A stretch of DNA of 64,000 bases from positions 62,001-126,000 of the forward strand of contig MKVZ01000019.1 of NCBI GenBank assembly GCA_001898995.1. The letters are read 5' to 3'. The position numbers and the translations under genes are program-made. The stretch is from Rhizobiales bacterium 63-22. Its GTDB lineage: Bacteria; Pseudomonadota; Alphaproteobacteria; Rhizobiales; Rhizobiaceae. Below the pieces are notes generated by a model that made no database searches, was not told the origin of the DNA, and saw nothing but the letters and a program-made list of their open reading frames with translations. Positions within the stretch are counted from its first letter, which is position 1; each line of letters begins with the position of its first letter. This document shows, piece by piece, positions 1 to 7,752 of the stretch.

Positions 1-203
1 TCGGTGGCGAGCGGGTCGAAGCGGATCATAACCGTGCGGGCGGCGGGCACCATCTCGACCACGCCATGCGGCGGCGCGGCCAGCAGCGCGTCGAACAGCG
101 TCATCGCCGTTTCGAGATCGGCAAGCTCGACCAGCAGGCAGTTCAGCCCCGCCGGCAGGAAGCGCAGCCGCTCAGCCCAGGGCTCAGCTATGAGATCAGC
201 CAT
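1..203 (-). CDS. pxpB: 5-oxoprolinase subunit B (PxpB/KipI family), partial
   Basis: Only the first 67 codons lie in the window; the gene runs off the left edge. The N-terminus has the RFLPAGLNCLLVEL pattern typical of the KipI/allophanate-hydrolase-subunit-1 family, whose bacterial members form the PxpABC ATP-dependent 5-oxoprolinase (5-oxoproline to glutamate, cytoplasm). The start codon overlaps the pxpA stop by 8 bases (ATGGCTGA), indicating translational coupling. A pxpC gene would be expected further left, outside the window. Family call is from a short N-terminus plus context. Confidence 0.75.
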   Translation of the reverse strand, partial: MADLIAEPWAERLRFLPAGLNCLLVELADLETAMTLFDALLAAPPHGVVEMVPAARTVMIRFDPLAT

Positions 204-969
204 GACGGGCGTCGGCGAAGGATTTCAGCTCCACGCCGCGCGCGGCGAGTGTGTCGCGCAGCGCGCGGGCCAGCGCCACAGCGGCGGGATTGTCGCCATG
301 GATGCAGATGGACTGCGCCTCCAGCGGAATGTCGACGCCGTCGATGGTGGAAATCTTCCCTTCCGTGACCATGCGCAGCATGCGCTCGGCCACCTGCGCG
401 GGATCGTGGATCACCGAGCCGGGCAGGCGGCGGCTGACGAGGCTGCCGTCGGCGTTGTAGGCGCGGTCGGCGAAGGCCTCGCATACCACGGTCAGGCCCG
501 CCGCGCGCGCCTGCGCCACGATTGGCGCGCCGGCCAGCGCCATCAGGATCAGCGACGGATCGACGGCCTTGATGCCCTCGATCACGTCGGCGGCCTGCCG
601 CGCGTCATGGGCGATGGTGTTGTAGAGCGCGCCGTGCGGCTTGACGTAGCGGACCGTCGTGCCGGCCGCCCGCGCCAGCCCTTGCAGCGCGCCGATCTGG
701 TAGATGGTGTCGCCGACAAGCTCGGCGCTCGACGGATCCATGTTGCGGCGGCCGAAACCGACGAGATCGCGATAGCCGACATGCGCGCCGACCGAGACGC
801 CGCGCCGCGCCGCCTCCTTCAGCACCGTCAGAATGCCGGCCGGGTCGCCGGCGTGGAAGCCGCAGGCGATGTTGGCGCTGGTCACGATCTCCAGCATCGA
901 AACGTCGTCGCCCATCGGCCAGGGGCCGAAACTTTCGCCAAGGTCGCTGTTGAGGTCGATGCTTGCCAT
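196..969 (-). CDS. pxpA: 5-oxoprolinase subunit A (LamB/YcsF family)
   Basis: The 257-residue protein opens with DLNSDLGESFGPW and carries SANIACGFHAGDP at about residues 31-43, the signature of the LamB/YcsF family. Members are the PxpA subunit of ATP-dependent 5-oxoprolinase, which opens 5-oxo-L-proline (pyroglutamate) to glutamate in the cytoplasm. KPHGALYN at about 110-117 is also family-typical, and length matches the usual 250-255 residues. It is followed with overlap by pxpB and is divergent from a GntR regulator 104 bp away, which probably controls it. Confidence 0.9.
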   Translation of the reverse strand: MASIDLNSDLGESFGPWPMGDDVSMLEIVTSANIACGFHAGDPAGILTVLKEAARRGVSVGAHVGYRDLVGFGRRNMDPSSAELVGDTIYQIGALQGLARAAGTTVRYVKPHGALYNTIAHDARQAADVIEGIKAVDPSLILMALAGAPIVAQARAAGLTVVCEAFADRAYNADGSLVSRRLPGSVIHDPAQVAERMLRMVTEGKISTIDGVDIPLEAQSICIHGDNPAAVALARALRDTLAARGVELKSFADARHG

Positions 970-1002
970 GAAGTAGCCTGCCCGTGTAAGAGGATTGCGT
1001 TG

Positions 1003-1038
1003 GATTGTTGAGTAACATAAGAATTATTGTTCAACAAT
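1003..1038. promoter_or_regulatory. Candidate GntR operator pair in pxpA/GntR divergent promoter
   Basis: Positions 1026-1038 form a perfect 6-bp dyad with one central base (ATTGTTCAACAAT). Inside it TTGTTCAACAA fits the TNGTNNNACNA half-site pattern known for FadR-type GntR regulators. A second, looser copy (TTGTTGAGTAACA) lies at 1005-1017. They sit between divergent pxpA and the FCD-type regulator, the expected place for autoregulation. The match is by eye. Confidence 0.45.
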
Positions 1039-1073
1039 GTCCGACAGCAAAAATATTCAGCGCAGGGCCGATC

Positions 1074-1748
1074 ATGACCGAAACCGCAGCATCGCGCAAA
1101 GCCGACAGCCAGCCGCTCGCCGAGCAGGTGGCGGCCGAAATGCGCGGCATGCTCATCGCCGGCGTCTACGGGCCGGGCGAAAAACTGTCCGAGCAGCAGG
1201 TGGCGCAGCGCTTCGACATTTCGCGCAACACGCTGCGCGAGGTGTTCCGACTGCTGACGAGCCAAGGGCTGCTGGCGCATATCCCCAATCGGGGCGTCTT
1301 CGTCGCCGCGCCCGACGAGGCGGCGGTGCTCGACATCTACCGGGTGCGCGGGGTGATCCAGATGGGGGCGGTGCGCGCGGCGACGCGCTCGCATCCGGCG
1401 CTCGCACGCATGGCGGCGCTGACCGAAAAGGCGGCCGCCGCGCGCGACCGCGGCGACTGGGCCGAGGTCGGCACGCTCAACATGGAGTTCCACCGCGCCA
1501 TGGTGGAGCTGTGCGACAGCCCGCGCCTCAGCGCCTGCTTCGATCTCGTATTGGCCGAACTGCGGCTGATCTTCGGCCAGTTGGGCGACGACGGCCATCT
1601 GCACGAGGCCTATGTGGCGATGAACGCCTCGCTGATCCGCGCCTTGCAGGCGGGCGACCTCGACAAAGCGGCGGCGGAGCTGGAGCTTTATCTGCTGAAA
1701 TCCGAGCGTTCGGTGCTCACCGCCTTGCAGCGGCGGAATCGGCTATAG
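1074..1748 (+). CDS. GntR family regulator, FadR/FCD subfamily
   Basis: The 224-residue protein has an N-terminal winged helix-turn-helix (GEKLSEQQVAQRF, then ISRNTLREVFRLL, about residues 25-60) and an all-helical C-terminal half with the FCD-type RVRGVIQMGAVRAA stretch and the MEFHRAMVEL helix. FCD regulators usually bind small organic acids. The ATG at 1074 is preferred to a TTG at 1005 because the latter would lie inside the palindromic promoter region. It is divergent from pxpA, so control of 5-oxoproline use is the simplest inference; the ligand is unknown. Confidence 0.85.
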   Translation: MTETAASRKADSQPLAEQVAAEMRGMLIAGVYGPGEKLSEQQVAQRFDISRNTLREVFRLLTSQGLLAHIPNRGVFVAAPDEAAVLDIYRVRGVIQMGAVRAATRSHPALARMAALTEKAAAARDRGDWAEVGTLNMEFHRAMVELCDSPRLSACFDLVLAELRLIFGQLGDDGHLHEAYVAMNASLIRALQAGDLDKAAAELELYLLKSERSVLTALQRRNRL

Positions 1749-1819
1749 ATTACAAAATGGCCTGCAAAAGGGTCCATCCTGTTCCATTTTCGTTTTGGGA
1801 AAAATGTAGCAAAATCAAG

Positions 1820-1893
1820 TGGCTGGGGGACCTGGATTCGAACCAAGACTAACGGAGTCAGAGTCCGCTGTTCTACCCTTAAACTATCCCCCA
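1820..1893 (-). tRNA. tRNA-Gln (anticodon CUG)
   Basis: On the minus strand a full cloverleaf can be drawn: acceptor arms TGGGGGA (1893-1887) and TCCCCCA (1830-1824), discriminator G, encoded CCA at 1822-1820, T-loop GGTTCGAATCC and an anticodon loop CTCTGAC, giving CUG. The length is 74 nt including CCA. It lies between the GntR and LysR genes and reads against both. No direct repeat of its 3' end was seen nearby, so there is no sign of an integrated element. Confidence 0.95.
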
Positions 1894-2080
1894 GCAGGGA
1901 ACCGCATATCCGTCTCATTGTCCGGACCCGCGATTGTGACGAAGGCATGAGGCCCGTTCGCGACGGCCTCCATCTAGCGAACTCGAACCGCGAACGCAAC
2001 CTTTTTCTTTGAAAATTTCAGCGCGCCCGCCACGCCTTCGTCCGCGCCGGAACAGCGCCGTGTCGGTAACACGCAAAACG

Positions 2081-2116
2081 AAAAAACCCGGCCGGCGCGA
2101 AGCGCGGGACCGGGTA
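2081..2116 (-). terminator. Intrinsic terminator (minus strand) without an obvious gene
   Basis: CCCGG at 2087-2091 pairs with CCGGG at 2110-2114, extended by inner GCGC/GCGC pairing around a GAA loop. On the minus strand the stem is followed at once by TTTTTT (2086-2081). It faces away from the LysR gene. Confidence 0.7.
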
Positions 2117-2180
2117 AACGGGCAGGCTGGCCGAGAGGGAATCCGGCATTGTGAAGGTGGCGCCTGCCGGCTGTTCAAGC
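2081..2180 (-). ncRNA. Candidate small RNA ending in an intrinsic terminator
   Basis: The 361-bp gap between tRNA-Gln and the LysR gene has no convincing coding frame. On the minus strand it has a possible promoter (TTGGAA at 2216-2211, 18-base spacer, AATATA at 2192-2187), a 7-bp stem (GGCAGGC 2168-2162 with GCCTGCC 2127-2121), and a terminator hairpin with six Ts ending at 2081. This would give an RNA of about 100 nt with two hairpins. No protein-coding gene lies upstream on that strand for the terminator to serve. I do not recognise an RNA family. Confidence 0.35.
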
Positions 2181-2204
2181 CAACTCTATATTCGACAATC
2201 GCAT

Positions 2205-2245
2205 TGATTGTTCCAACGAATGTTTCTAATGTGATTGTTCAATCA
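2205..2245. promoter_or_regulatory. Direct and inverted repeats upstream of the LysR gene
   Basis: TGATTGTTC occurs twice, at 2205-2213 and 2232-2240, and the second copy lies in a dyad TGATTG-TT-CAATCA (2232-2245). The dyad ends 10 bases before the LysR start. LysR proteins normally bind such dyads to repress themselves and activate a divergent target; the only divergent candidate here is the small RNA at 2081-2180. Confidence 0.35.
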
Positions 2246-2254
2246 TATTGATGG

Positions 2255-3217
2255 ATGCCGTCAATGAGCGCGCCGCTCGATCTCGACCAGTTGCAGACCT
2301 TTATCGCCATCGCCGATGCAGGCAGTTTTACCCGCGCCGCCGAGGTGGTTTTCAAGACGCAATCGGCCGCTTCCATGCAAATGCGCCGGCTGGAGGAGCG
2401 CATCGGCAAGCCGCTTTTCGAGCGCGACGGGCGCTCCAACCGGCTGACCGAGGACGGCGACCGGCTGCTCGCCTATGCCCGGCGCATGATGCAACTGAAT
2501 GGGGAGACCATCGCCGCTTTCGACGACAAGCAGCTTGAGGGCCATGTGCGCATCGGCACGCCCGACGATTATGCCGACCGCTTCCTGCCGGAGATCATGG
2601 CGCGCTTCGCCCGCTCCAATCCGCGCGTAGAGCTTTCGGTGGTGTGCGAGCCGACCGTCAATCTGGACGAGATGATCCGGCGCGGCACGCTGGATATCGC
2701 GCTGGTGACGCAATGCGACGACAAGCGCCGCTCCGAGGTGGTGCGCACCGAGCCGCTGCTCTGGGTCGCTTCCGCCAGCCATGCCGTGCATGAGGAAGCG
2801 GTGCTGCCGCTTGCCGTGGGACGGCCGACCTGCATCTGGCGCCATGCGGCGATCGAGTTGCTGGAAGCGGCGCGGCGCGATTACCGCATCATCATCACGA
2901 GCTGGTCGGCGACGGTGCTGGCCGCCGCCGTGCTGTCAGGGCTTGCGGTCTCCGTCCTGCCGGAATGCGCCTTGCGGCCCGGCATGCGGGTTCTGGGCGA
3001 AGCGGACGGTTTCGGTGTCCTGCCGCAGTTCGGTATCGGCATCATGCGCGGCAACGCCAGGCAAAACCCGGTGGTGGATGCGCTCGCGCGCCATATCACC
3101 GAGAGTCTCGACAACATGACCTCGCCGCAGCCGGGGGCGATGGTGCCGACCGAGGCCACGCTCTTTCCCGCCCGCGCGCGTCGGGCACGAACCGGCGAGG
3201 CGCTGCCGGGCTGGTGA
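2255..3217 (+). CDS. LysR family transcriptional regulator
   Basis: The 320-residue protein has an N-terminal LysR helix-turn-helix (LDQLQTFIAIADAGSFTRAA, then a helix around residues 30-45 and GKPLFERDGRSNRLTEDG), followed by a periplasmic-binding-protein-like effector domain starting near residue 95 (HVRIGTPDDYADRFLP). The last 30 residues are Arg/Ala-rich and look like an unstructured tail. The start is the ATG at 2255; a second ATG at 2264 is possible. Its target is not evident: xseA follows 32 bases downstream but is a housekeeping gene. Confidence 0.85.
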   Translation: MPSMSAPLDLDQLQTFIAIADAGSFTRAAEVVFKTQSAASMQMRRLEERIGKPLFERDGRSNRLTEDGDRLLAYARRMMQLNGETIAAFDDKQLEGHVRIGTPDDYADRFLPEIMARFARSNPRVELSVVCEPTVNLDEMIRRGTLDIALVTQCDDKRRSEVVRTEPLLWVASASHAVHEEAVLPLAVGRPTCIWRHAAIELLEAARRDYRIIITSWSATVLAAAVLSGLAVSVLPECALRPGMRVLGEADGFGVLPQFGIGIMRGNARQNPVVDALARHITESLDNMTSPQPGAMVPTEATLFPARARRARTGEALPGW

Positions 3218-3249
3218 CGACCGGCCCGTCGCGGCTATAAAAGGTGATC

Positions 3250-4836
3250 ATGGCTTCCGATTCGAGTTTTTCCGGCACGTCTTCCAATGTCGCCGAATAT
3301 AGCGTTTCCGAGATTTCCGGTGCTCTCAAGCGCACGGTCGAGGATACGTTCGGCCATGTGCGGGTGCGCGGCGAGATTTCGGGCTATCGCGGCCCGCATT
3401 CCTCCGGCCATGCCTATTTCGCATTGAAGGATGACCGCGCCCGGCTGGAAGCCGTGATCTGGCGCGGCTCGATGGGGCGGCTGCGCTTCAAGCCCGAGGA
3501 GGGCATGGAGGTGATCGCCACCGGCAAGCTCACCACCTATCCGGGGTCGTCCAAATATCAGATCGTCATCGAGCAGATGGAGCCGGCGGGCGCGGGCGCG
3601 CTGATGGCGCTTCTGGAGGAACGCAAGCGGCGGCTTGCCGCGGAAGGCCTGTTCGATCCGGCGGCCAAGCAGCTTCTGCCCTTCATGCCGCGTGTGATCG
3701 GCGTGATAACGTCGCCGACCGGCGCGGTGATCCGCGACATCGTCCACCGCATTTCCGACCGCTATCCGCTCAATGTGGTCGTGTGGCCGGTGCGCGTGCA
3801 GGGCGAGACCTGCGGGCCGGAAGTGGCGGCGGCCGTGGAAGGCTTCAACGCCCTGCCGGAGCGCGGGCCAGAATCGGGGCCAGTGCCGCGCCCCGACGTG
3901 CTGATCGTGGCGCGGGGCGGCGGCAGCCTCGAAGACCTCTGGGGTTTCAACGACGAGATCGTGGTGCGCGCGGTCGCCGCCTCGCATATTCCGGTGATTT
4001 CGGCGGTCGGCCATGAAACGGACTGGACGCTGATCGACCTTGCCGCCGACGTGCGCGCGCCGACGCCGACGGGTGCTGCGGAGATGGCGGTGCCGGTCAA
4101 GGCCGATCTCGTGGCCGCGCTGGCCAGCCGCGCGGCGCGGCTTTCCGCCGCCGTCACCCGCTTTCTGGACCAGAAGCGGCAGGGCAGCCGCGCGGCGGCG
4201 CGGGCGCTGCCGTCCGCCGACCAGTTGCTGGCCCTGCCGCGCCGGCGTTTCGACGAGGCGGCGTCGCGGCTCACACGCGCGCTTTTCGTCAGCACGCAGA
4301 AAAAGCGCGTGCAGTTCGAGGGCCATGCCCGGCAATTGTCGCCGCGCTTGCTGCAACGGCGTCTTACGGAACAGAAGCGCGACGTTGCCCTGCTCGGCCA
4401 GCGGCTGCCGCGTGCGCTCGAAGCCTTCCTGCGCGAGCGCCGGGCCGGTTTTGCCCGCCGCGCCGACCGGCTTTCGCCCGAGCCGCTGCTGCGGCGTACC
4501 GAACTGGCGCGGGGGGCCGCGGAACAGCTCGACCGCCGCCGCGATCGGGCGGTGCGGCTCCTGATCGAACGGGTGAAGCGGCGCGGGCAGGAATTGGAAC
4601 GGCTGATGCGCACGCTCTCCTATGAAAGCGTGCTGGAGCGTGGCTTCGCCGTGGTGTTCGACGCGGAGGGCCGTCCGGTCAAGCGTGCGGCGGCGGTTTC
4701 CGGCGGCGATGCGCTGTCGATCCGTTTTCGCGACGGCGATGTGTCGGCGGTGGCGCGTGGCGAGGCGCCCGCAAAAAGCACATCGGCCAAAAAGCCGTCC
4801 CCGCCCGGCAAGCCGGGGCAGGGATCGCTGTTTTAA
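3250..4836 (+). CDS. xseA: Exodeoxyribonuclease VII large subunit
   Basis: XseA is the catalytic subunit of exonuclease VII, which degrades single-stranded DNA to acid-soluble oligonucleotides together with XseB. The 528-residue product has an N-terminal OB-fold (about 15-110, with SSGHAYFALKDD) and the nuclease core with GVITSPTGAVIRDI, ARGGGSLEDLWGFND and GHETDWTLID. A long Arg/Glu-rich coiled-coil region follows, then a Lys/Pro-rich tail. The ATG at 3250 is preferred to the in-frame GTG two codons earlier. Its stop codon directly abuts the convergent gshA stop codon. Confidence 0.95.
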   Translation: MASDSSFSGTSSNVAEYSVSEISGALKRTVEDTFGHVRVRGEISGYRGPHSSGHAYFALKDDRARLEAVIWRGSMGRLRFKPEEGMEVIATGKLTTYPGSSKYQIVIEQMEPAGAGALMALLEERKRRLAAEGLFDPAAKQLLPFMPRVIGVITSPTGAVIRDIVHRISDRYPLNVVVWPVRVQGETCGPEVAAAVEGFNALPERGPESGPVPRPDVLIVARGGGSLEDLWGFNDEIVVRAVAASHIPVISAVGHETDWTLIDLAADVRAPTPTGAAEMAVPVKADLVAALASRAARLSAAVTRFLDQKRQGSRAAARALPSADQLLALPRRRFDEAASRLTRALFVSTQKKRVQFEGHARQLSPRLLQRRLTEQKRDVALLGQRLPRALEAFLRERRAGFARRADRLSPEPLLRRTELARGAAEQLDRRRDRAVRLLIERVKRRGQELERLMRTLSYESVLERGFAVVFDAEGRPVKRAAAVSGGDALSIRFRDGDVSAVARGEAPAKSTSAKKPSPPGKPGQGSLF

Positions 4837-6210
4837 TCAATAGGCATATTCCAGAAAAATCGGTTCCACCGAACCGGCCCAGACGCTGTGATAGGCTTTC
4901 AGCATCCGCTCCGCATCGGTCACGCCTGCGGCGACGATCTCTTCCAGCGGCGCCAGAAAATGCGTTTCGTCGAAGCCCTCGCTGTTGAGTCTGTTGCGGT
5001 TCAACAGACCGAGGCGCGAGATTTTCAGCGTTTCCCGGGCAATGCCTTCCAGCGGCTTGCCGCGGAAGGTGGCGTTGAGCGCCTTGGCGGGTACCTCGTT
5101 GCGCAGCGCCAGAACCTCCTCGAACTTCCAGTCTTTCGTCAGCGCCTCGGCGGCGTCGAGCGCCTCGCTGTCATAAAGCAGGCCGACCCAATAGGCGGGC
5201 AGGGCGCAGATACGCCGCCACGGGCCGCCATCCGCGCCGCGCATTTCGAGGAAGCGCTTCAGACGGACTTCGGGGAACAGGGTGGAGAGATGGTTGGTCC
5301 AGTCGCCCATGTTCGGCACCGGATCGCTGACCTCGCCCTTCAGCGCGCCGTTCATGAACTGGCGGAAGGTGACATGGGTGCAATCGTGGTAATGGCCGTC
5401 GCGCAGGATGAAATACATCGGTATGTCCAGCGCCCAGTCGACATAATCGGCAAAGCCGAAATTCTCCGAGAACACGAAGGGAAGCACGCCGGAGCGCCGG
5501 TTGTCCGTGTCGCGCCAGATATCGGAGCGCCACGACAGGAGGCCGTTCGGCTTGCCCTCGGTGAAGGGGGAACTGGCGAAAAGCGCGGTCGCCACCGATT
5601 GCAGCTTCATCGAAACCTGCATCTTGCGGCGCATGTCCGTCTCGGAGGCGAAGTCGAGGTTAACCTGAATGGTCGAGGTGCGGTACATCATGTCCAACCC
5701 CTCGTGCCCGACCTTGGGCATGTAGCTCGTCATGATCTTGTAGCGCGACTTGGGCATGACCGGCGTTTCGGCCAGCGTCCATTTCGGGCTGCCGCCGACG
5801 CCGAGGAAGCGGATGCCGAGCGGCTCGGCGATCTCGCGCACCTGACTCAGATGCGCGTTCACCTCGCGGCAGGTCTGGTGGATGGTGGAAAGCGGCGCGC
5901 CGGAAAGCTCGAACTGGCCGCCCGGCTCCAGCGAGATCGCGCCTTGTCCGGTCGGTTCCACCAGTCCGATGATGTTGCCTTCGTCGAGGATCGGCTCCCA
6001 GCCGAGCGTGGCCTGCATGCCTTCGAGGATGGCCTTGATACCGCGCGGCCCCGCATAGGGCACCGGGCTGTGATCGGCGGCATAGAAGGGAAATTTTTCG
6101 TGCTCGGTGCCGATGCGCCAGGCATCCTGCGGCTTGCAGCCGTCCGCCAGATAGGCCGCGAGTTCGTCAACGCCCGTCAGTGCCGTTTCGTCCGTCGTAT
6201 CGCGCGCCAT
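4837..6210 (-). CDS. gshA: Glutamate-cysteine ligase (plant/alphaproteobacterial type)
   Basis: The 457-residue enzyme joins glutamate and cysteine with ATP, the first step of glutathione synthesis in the cytoplasm. GTEHEKFPFY (about 34-43) and SLEPGGQFELSGAP (about 93-106) mark the plant-type GCS2 family common in alphaproteobacteria, as do the FLGVGGSPKW and MMYRTSTIQVNLDF stretches. Length agrees with the family (about 457). The gene ends flush against xseA, with no base between the two stop codons. A second ATG-distal start is not needed because the family N-terminus is complete. Confidence 0.93.
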   Translation of the reverse strand: MARDTTDETALTGVDELAAYLADGCKPQDAWRIGTEHEKFPFYAADHSPVPYAGPRGIKAILEGMQATLGWEPILDEGNIIGLVEPTGQGAISLEPGGQFELSGAPLSTIHQTCREVNAHLSQVREIAEPLGIRFLGVGGSPKWTLAETPVMPKSRYKIMTSYMPKVGHEGLDMMYRTSTIQVNLDFASETDMRRKMQVSMKLQSVATALFASSPFTEGKPNGLLSWRSDIWRDTDNRRSGVLPFVFSENFGFADYVDWALDIPMYFILRDGHYHDCTHVTFRQFMNGALKGEVSDPVPNMGDWTNHLSTLFPEVRLKRFLEMRGADGGPWRRICALPAYWVGLLYDSEALDAAEALTKDWKFEEVLALRNEVPAKALNATFRGKPLEGIARETLKISRLGLLNRNRLNSEGFDETHFLAPLEEIVAAGVTDAERMLKAYHSVWAGSVEPIFLEYAY

Positions 6211-6326
6211 GCTTTCCGTCCCTGATATAGTTTTTTGCCCGATTATCCGGGTGCCCGATTGTCTGTGTGATTGGACAAATTTGCCCGGCCGCGCAAGTCA
6301 ATTCCATTGAAGGAAGGATTTCGCCG

Positions 6327-6341
6327 CTAGAGCATCGGATT
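6327..6341 (+). repeat. Remnant of palindromic repeat overlapping the rsmE 3' end
   Basis: CTAGAGCATCGGATT matches the outer end of the second repeat type seen at 55442. Read on the minus strand it encodes the last four residues (NPML) and the stop codon of rsmE. The rest of the repeat is not recognisable here. Confidence 0.45.
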
Positions 6342-7076
6342 ACGCCAGTCGCCGAGCACAGCCTGCACCAGCGCCATGGCCGCGACGGCGGCGGTGTCGG
6401 CGCGCAGGATGCGCGGCCCGAGCGGAATGGCGGTGACGAAGGGCAGGCGGCGCAGGGCCTGCCTTTCCTCCTCCGAAAAGCCGCCTTCCGGCCCGATCAG
6501 CACGCCGAGCGGCCCAGGCGCGAGCGCGTTCAGGATGGTGAGCGGATCGTCCGATTCGTGGCCTTCGTCGCAGAAAATCAGGCGGCGCGACGCATCCCAG
6601 CCGTCGAGCAGGCGGTCGAGCCGCACGGCCTCGCGGCATTCGGGCAGGGCCAGCACGCCGCATTGCTCGGCGGCCTCCACGGCGTTGGCGCGGATACGGT
6701 CGAGCCCGAGCTTCGGCACCTGCGTGTGCTGCGTGATCACGGGCTGCAGCACGCCGGCGCCCATCTCCACCGCCTTCTGCACCATATAGTCGAGCCGGCC
6801 CTGTTTCAGCGGCGCGAAGCAATAGACGAGATCGCAGGGCGCGGGTTGCGGGCGTGTCTGTTCGACGGGTTCGAGGAAAAGCCGCTTTCTGCCTTCGGGC
6901 CTGAGCAGCACTTTCCACTCGCCGTCACGTCCGTTGAAGGCGAGAACGGCGTCGCCTTCCCCGAGGCGCAGCACATGGGTAAGGTAATGGGCGGCCTGCG
7001 GGGCGGCCTCGACCGCCTGTCCCGCATAAAGCCTCTCCTCGATATGAAGTCTCTGCATCCGGTAATTGGCGCGCAT
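6327..7076 (-). CDS. rsmE: 16S rRNA m3U1498 methyltransferase
   Basis: RsmE methylates N3 of U1498 in 16S rRNA of the 30S subunit using S-adenosylmethionine. The 249-residue product has a PUA-like N-terminus (HYLTHVLRLGEGDAV) and a knotted SPOUT domain with the family motifs LKQGRLDYMVQKAVEMG, LIGPEGGFSEEE and LGPRILRADTAA. The ATG at 7076 (MRANYRMQRLHIEERL) is chosen because it gives the usual 245-250 residues; the frame is open 40 codons further but without family sequence. The C-terminal NPML and stop come from a palindromic repeat remnant. Confidence 0.92.
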   Translation of the reverse strand: MRANYRMQRLHIEERLYAGQAVEAAPQAAHYLTHVLRLGEGDAVLAFNGRDGEWKVLLRPEGRKRLFLEPVEQTRPQPAPCDLVYCFAPLKQGRLDYMVQKAVEMGAGVLQPVITQHTQVPKLGLDRIRANAVEAAEQCGVLALPECREAVRLDRLLDGWDASRRLIFCDEGHESDDPLTILNALAPGPLGVLIGPEGGFSEEERQALRRLPFVTAIPLGPRILRADTAAVAAMALVQAVLGDWRNPML

Positions 7077-7215
7077 AACCGATGGATGGCAGAGCACGGG
7101 CACGGCGGTCAAGAAAATTTGTGACGGGAAATCATGGCCGGGCGTTCCGGCGCGGCCACACGAATATTTGATCGGCGGCGGCCGGAGCGGTTGCAATTCA
7201 TTTGATTGTATTCAT

Positions 7216-7235
7216 ATAGATATGAAGCTATCTAT
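7216..7235. promoter_or_regulatory. Candidate MarR operator
   Basis: ATAGATA (7216-7222) and TATCTAT (7229-7235) form a perfect 7-bp dyad with a 6-base spacer, 18 bases before the MarR start. Size and position fit a MarR autoregulatory operator that would also control the downstream efflux genes. Confidence 0.5.
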
Positions 7236-7253
7236 TTATACGGAATTGAAGCG

Positions 7254-7682
7254 ATGAAACAAAAGTGGGCCGATTTCGCGCCGCTTCTTGCGAGCACCGC
7301 CAGAGGCTGGCGCAAGGCGTTCGATGCGGAGATGGCGGAACATGGCCTTTCCGATGCGAAAGCCATTCCGCTGATGACCCTCTTGCGATATGGGGATCGT
7401 ATTCCGCAGGGTGTTCTGGCCGAAAAGGTCGGCATCGAGGGGGCGACGATCGTTCGCGTGGTGGATGAACTGGAGAAGGACGGCCTGATCCTGCGCGTTC
7501 CCGACGAGAGCGATCGCCGCGTCAAGCTCATTCAACTGACGCAGGACGGCCGCGTTCTCGCCGCGAAAGTGGAGAAATCGGCCGCCCGCCTGCGCACGCT
7601 GTTCCTCAGCGATATCGATCCCGACCACATCGATATCGCCATGGAGGTGCTGCGCGGGCTGCACGAGAAATTTCATAACTGA
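7254..7682 (+). CDS. MarR family transcriptional regulator
   Basis: The 142-residue protein has the MarR winged-helix layout: RIPQGVLAEKVGIEGATIVRVVDEL as recognition helices (about 46-70) and a wing with RVPDESDRRVKLIQLT (about 79-94). The ATG at 7254 follows GAAGCG and is preferred to upstream non-ATG codons that lie in the operator dyad. The FUSC-type exporter gene begins 70 bp downstream on the same strand, so it is probably a repressor released by an aromatic or phenolic ligand. The ligand is inferred from family behaviour only. Confidence 0.88.
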   Translation: MKQKWADFAPLLASTARGWRKAFDAEMAEHGLSDAKAIPLMTLLRYGDRIPQGVLAEKVGIEGATIVRVVDELEKDGLILRVPDESDRRVKLIQLTQDGRVLAAKVEKSAARLRTLFLSDIDPDHIDIAMEVLRGLHEKFHN

Positions 7683-7752
7683 CCCTCCTGAAAGAAGGGT
7701 CGATACGCATTCCAGCCGGTGCCGCCCAGCCGTACCGGGAGCCGCAACAGAC

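Noticed and set aside
1820..1893. tRNA-Gln as an island attachment site
   Set aside because: No integrase, no direct repeat of the tRNA 3' end and no foreign-looking genes within reach; flanks are ordinary chromosomal genes.
2087..2168. Cobalamin riboswitch in the gap before the LysR gene
   Set aside because: GGGAATCCGG and CCAGCCTGCC look vaguely similar to parts of the cobalamin element, but the order and conserved core are not met.
3250..3260. Frameshift or pseudogene signs in housekeeping genes
   Set aside because: xseA, gshA, hisS, fumC, tex and others are full length with motifs intact; no broken gene was found apart from pxpB, which is cut only by the window edge.
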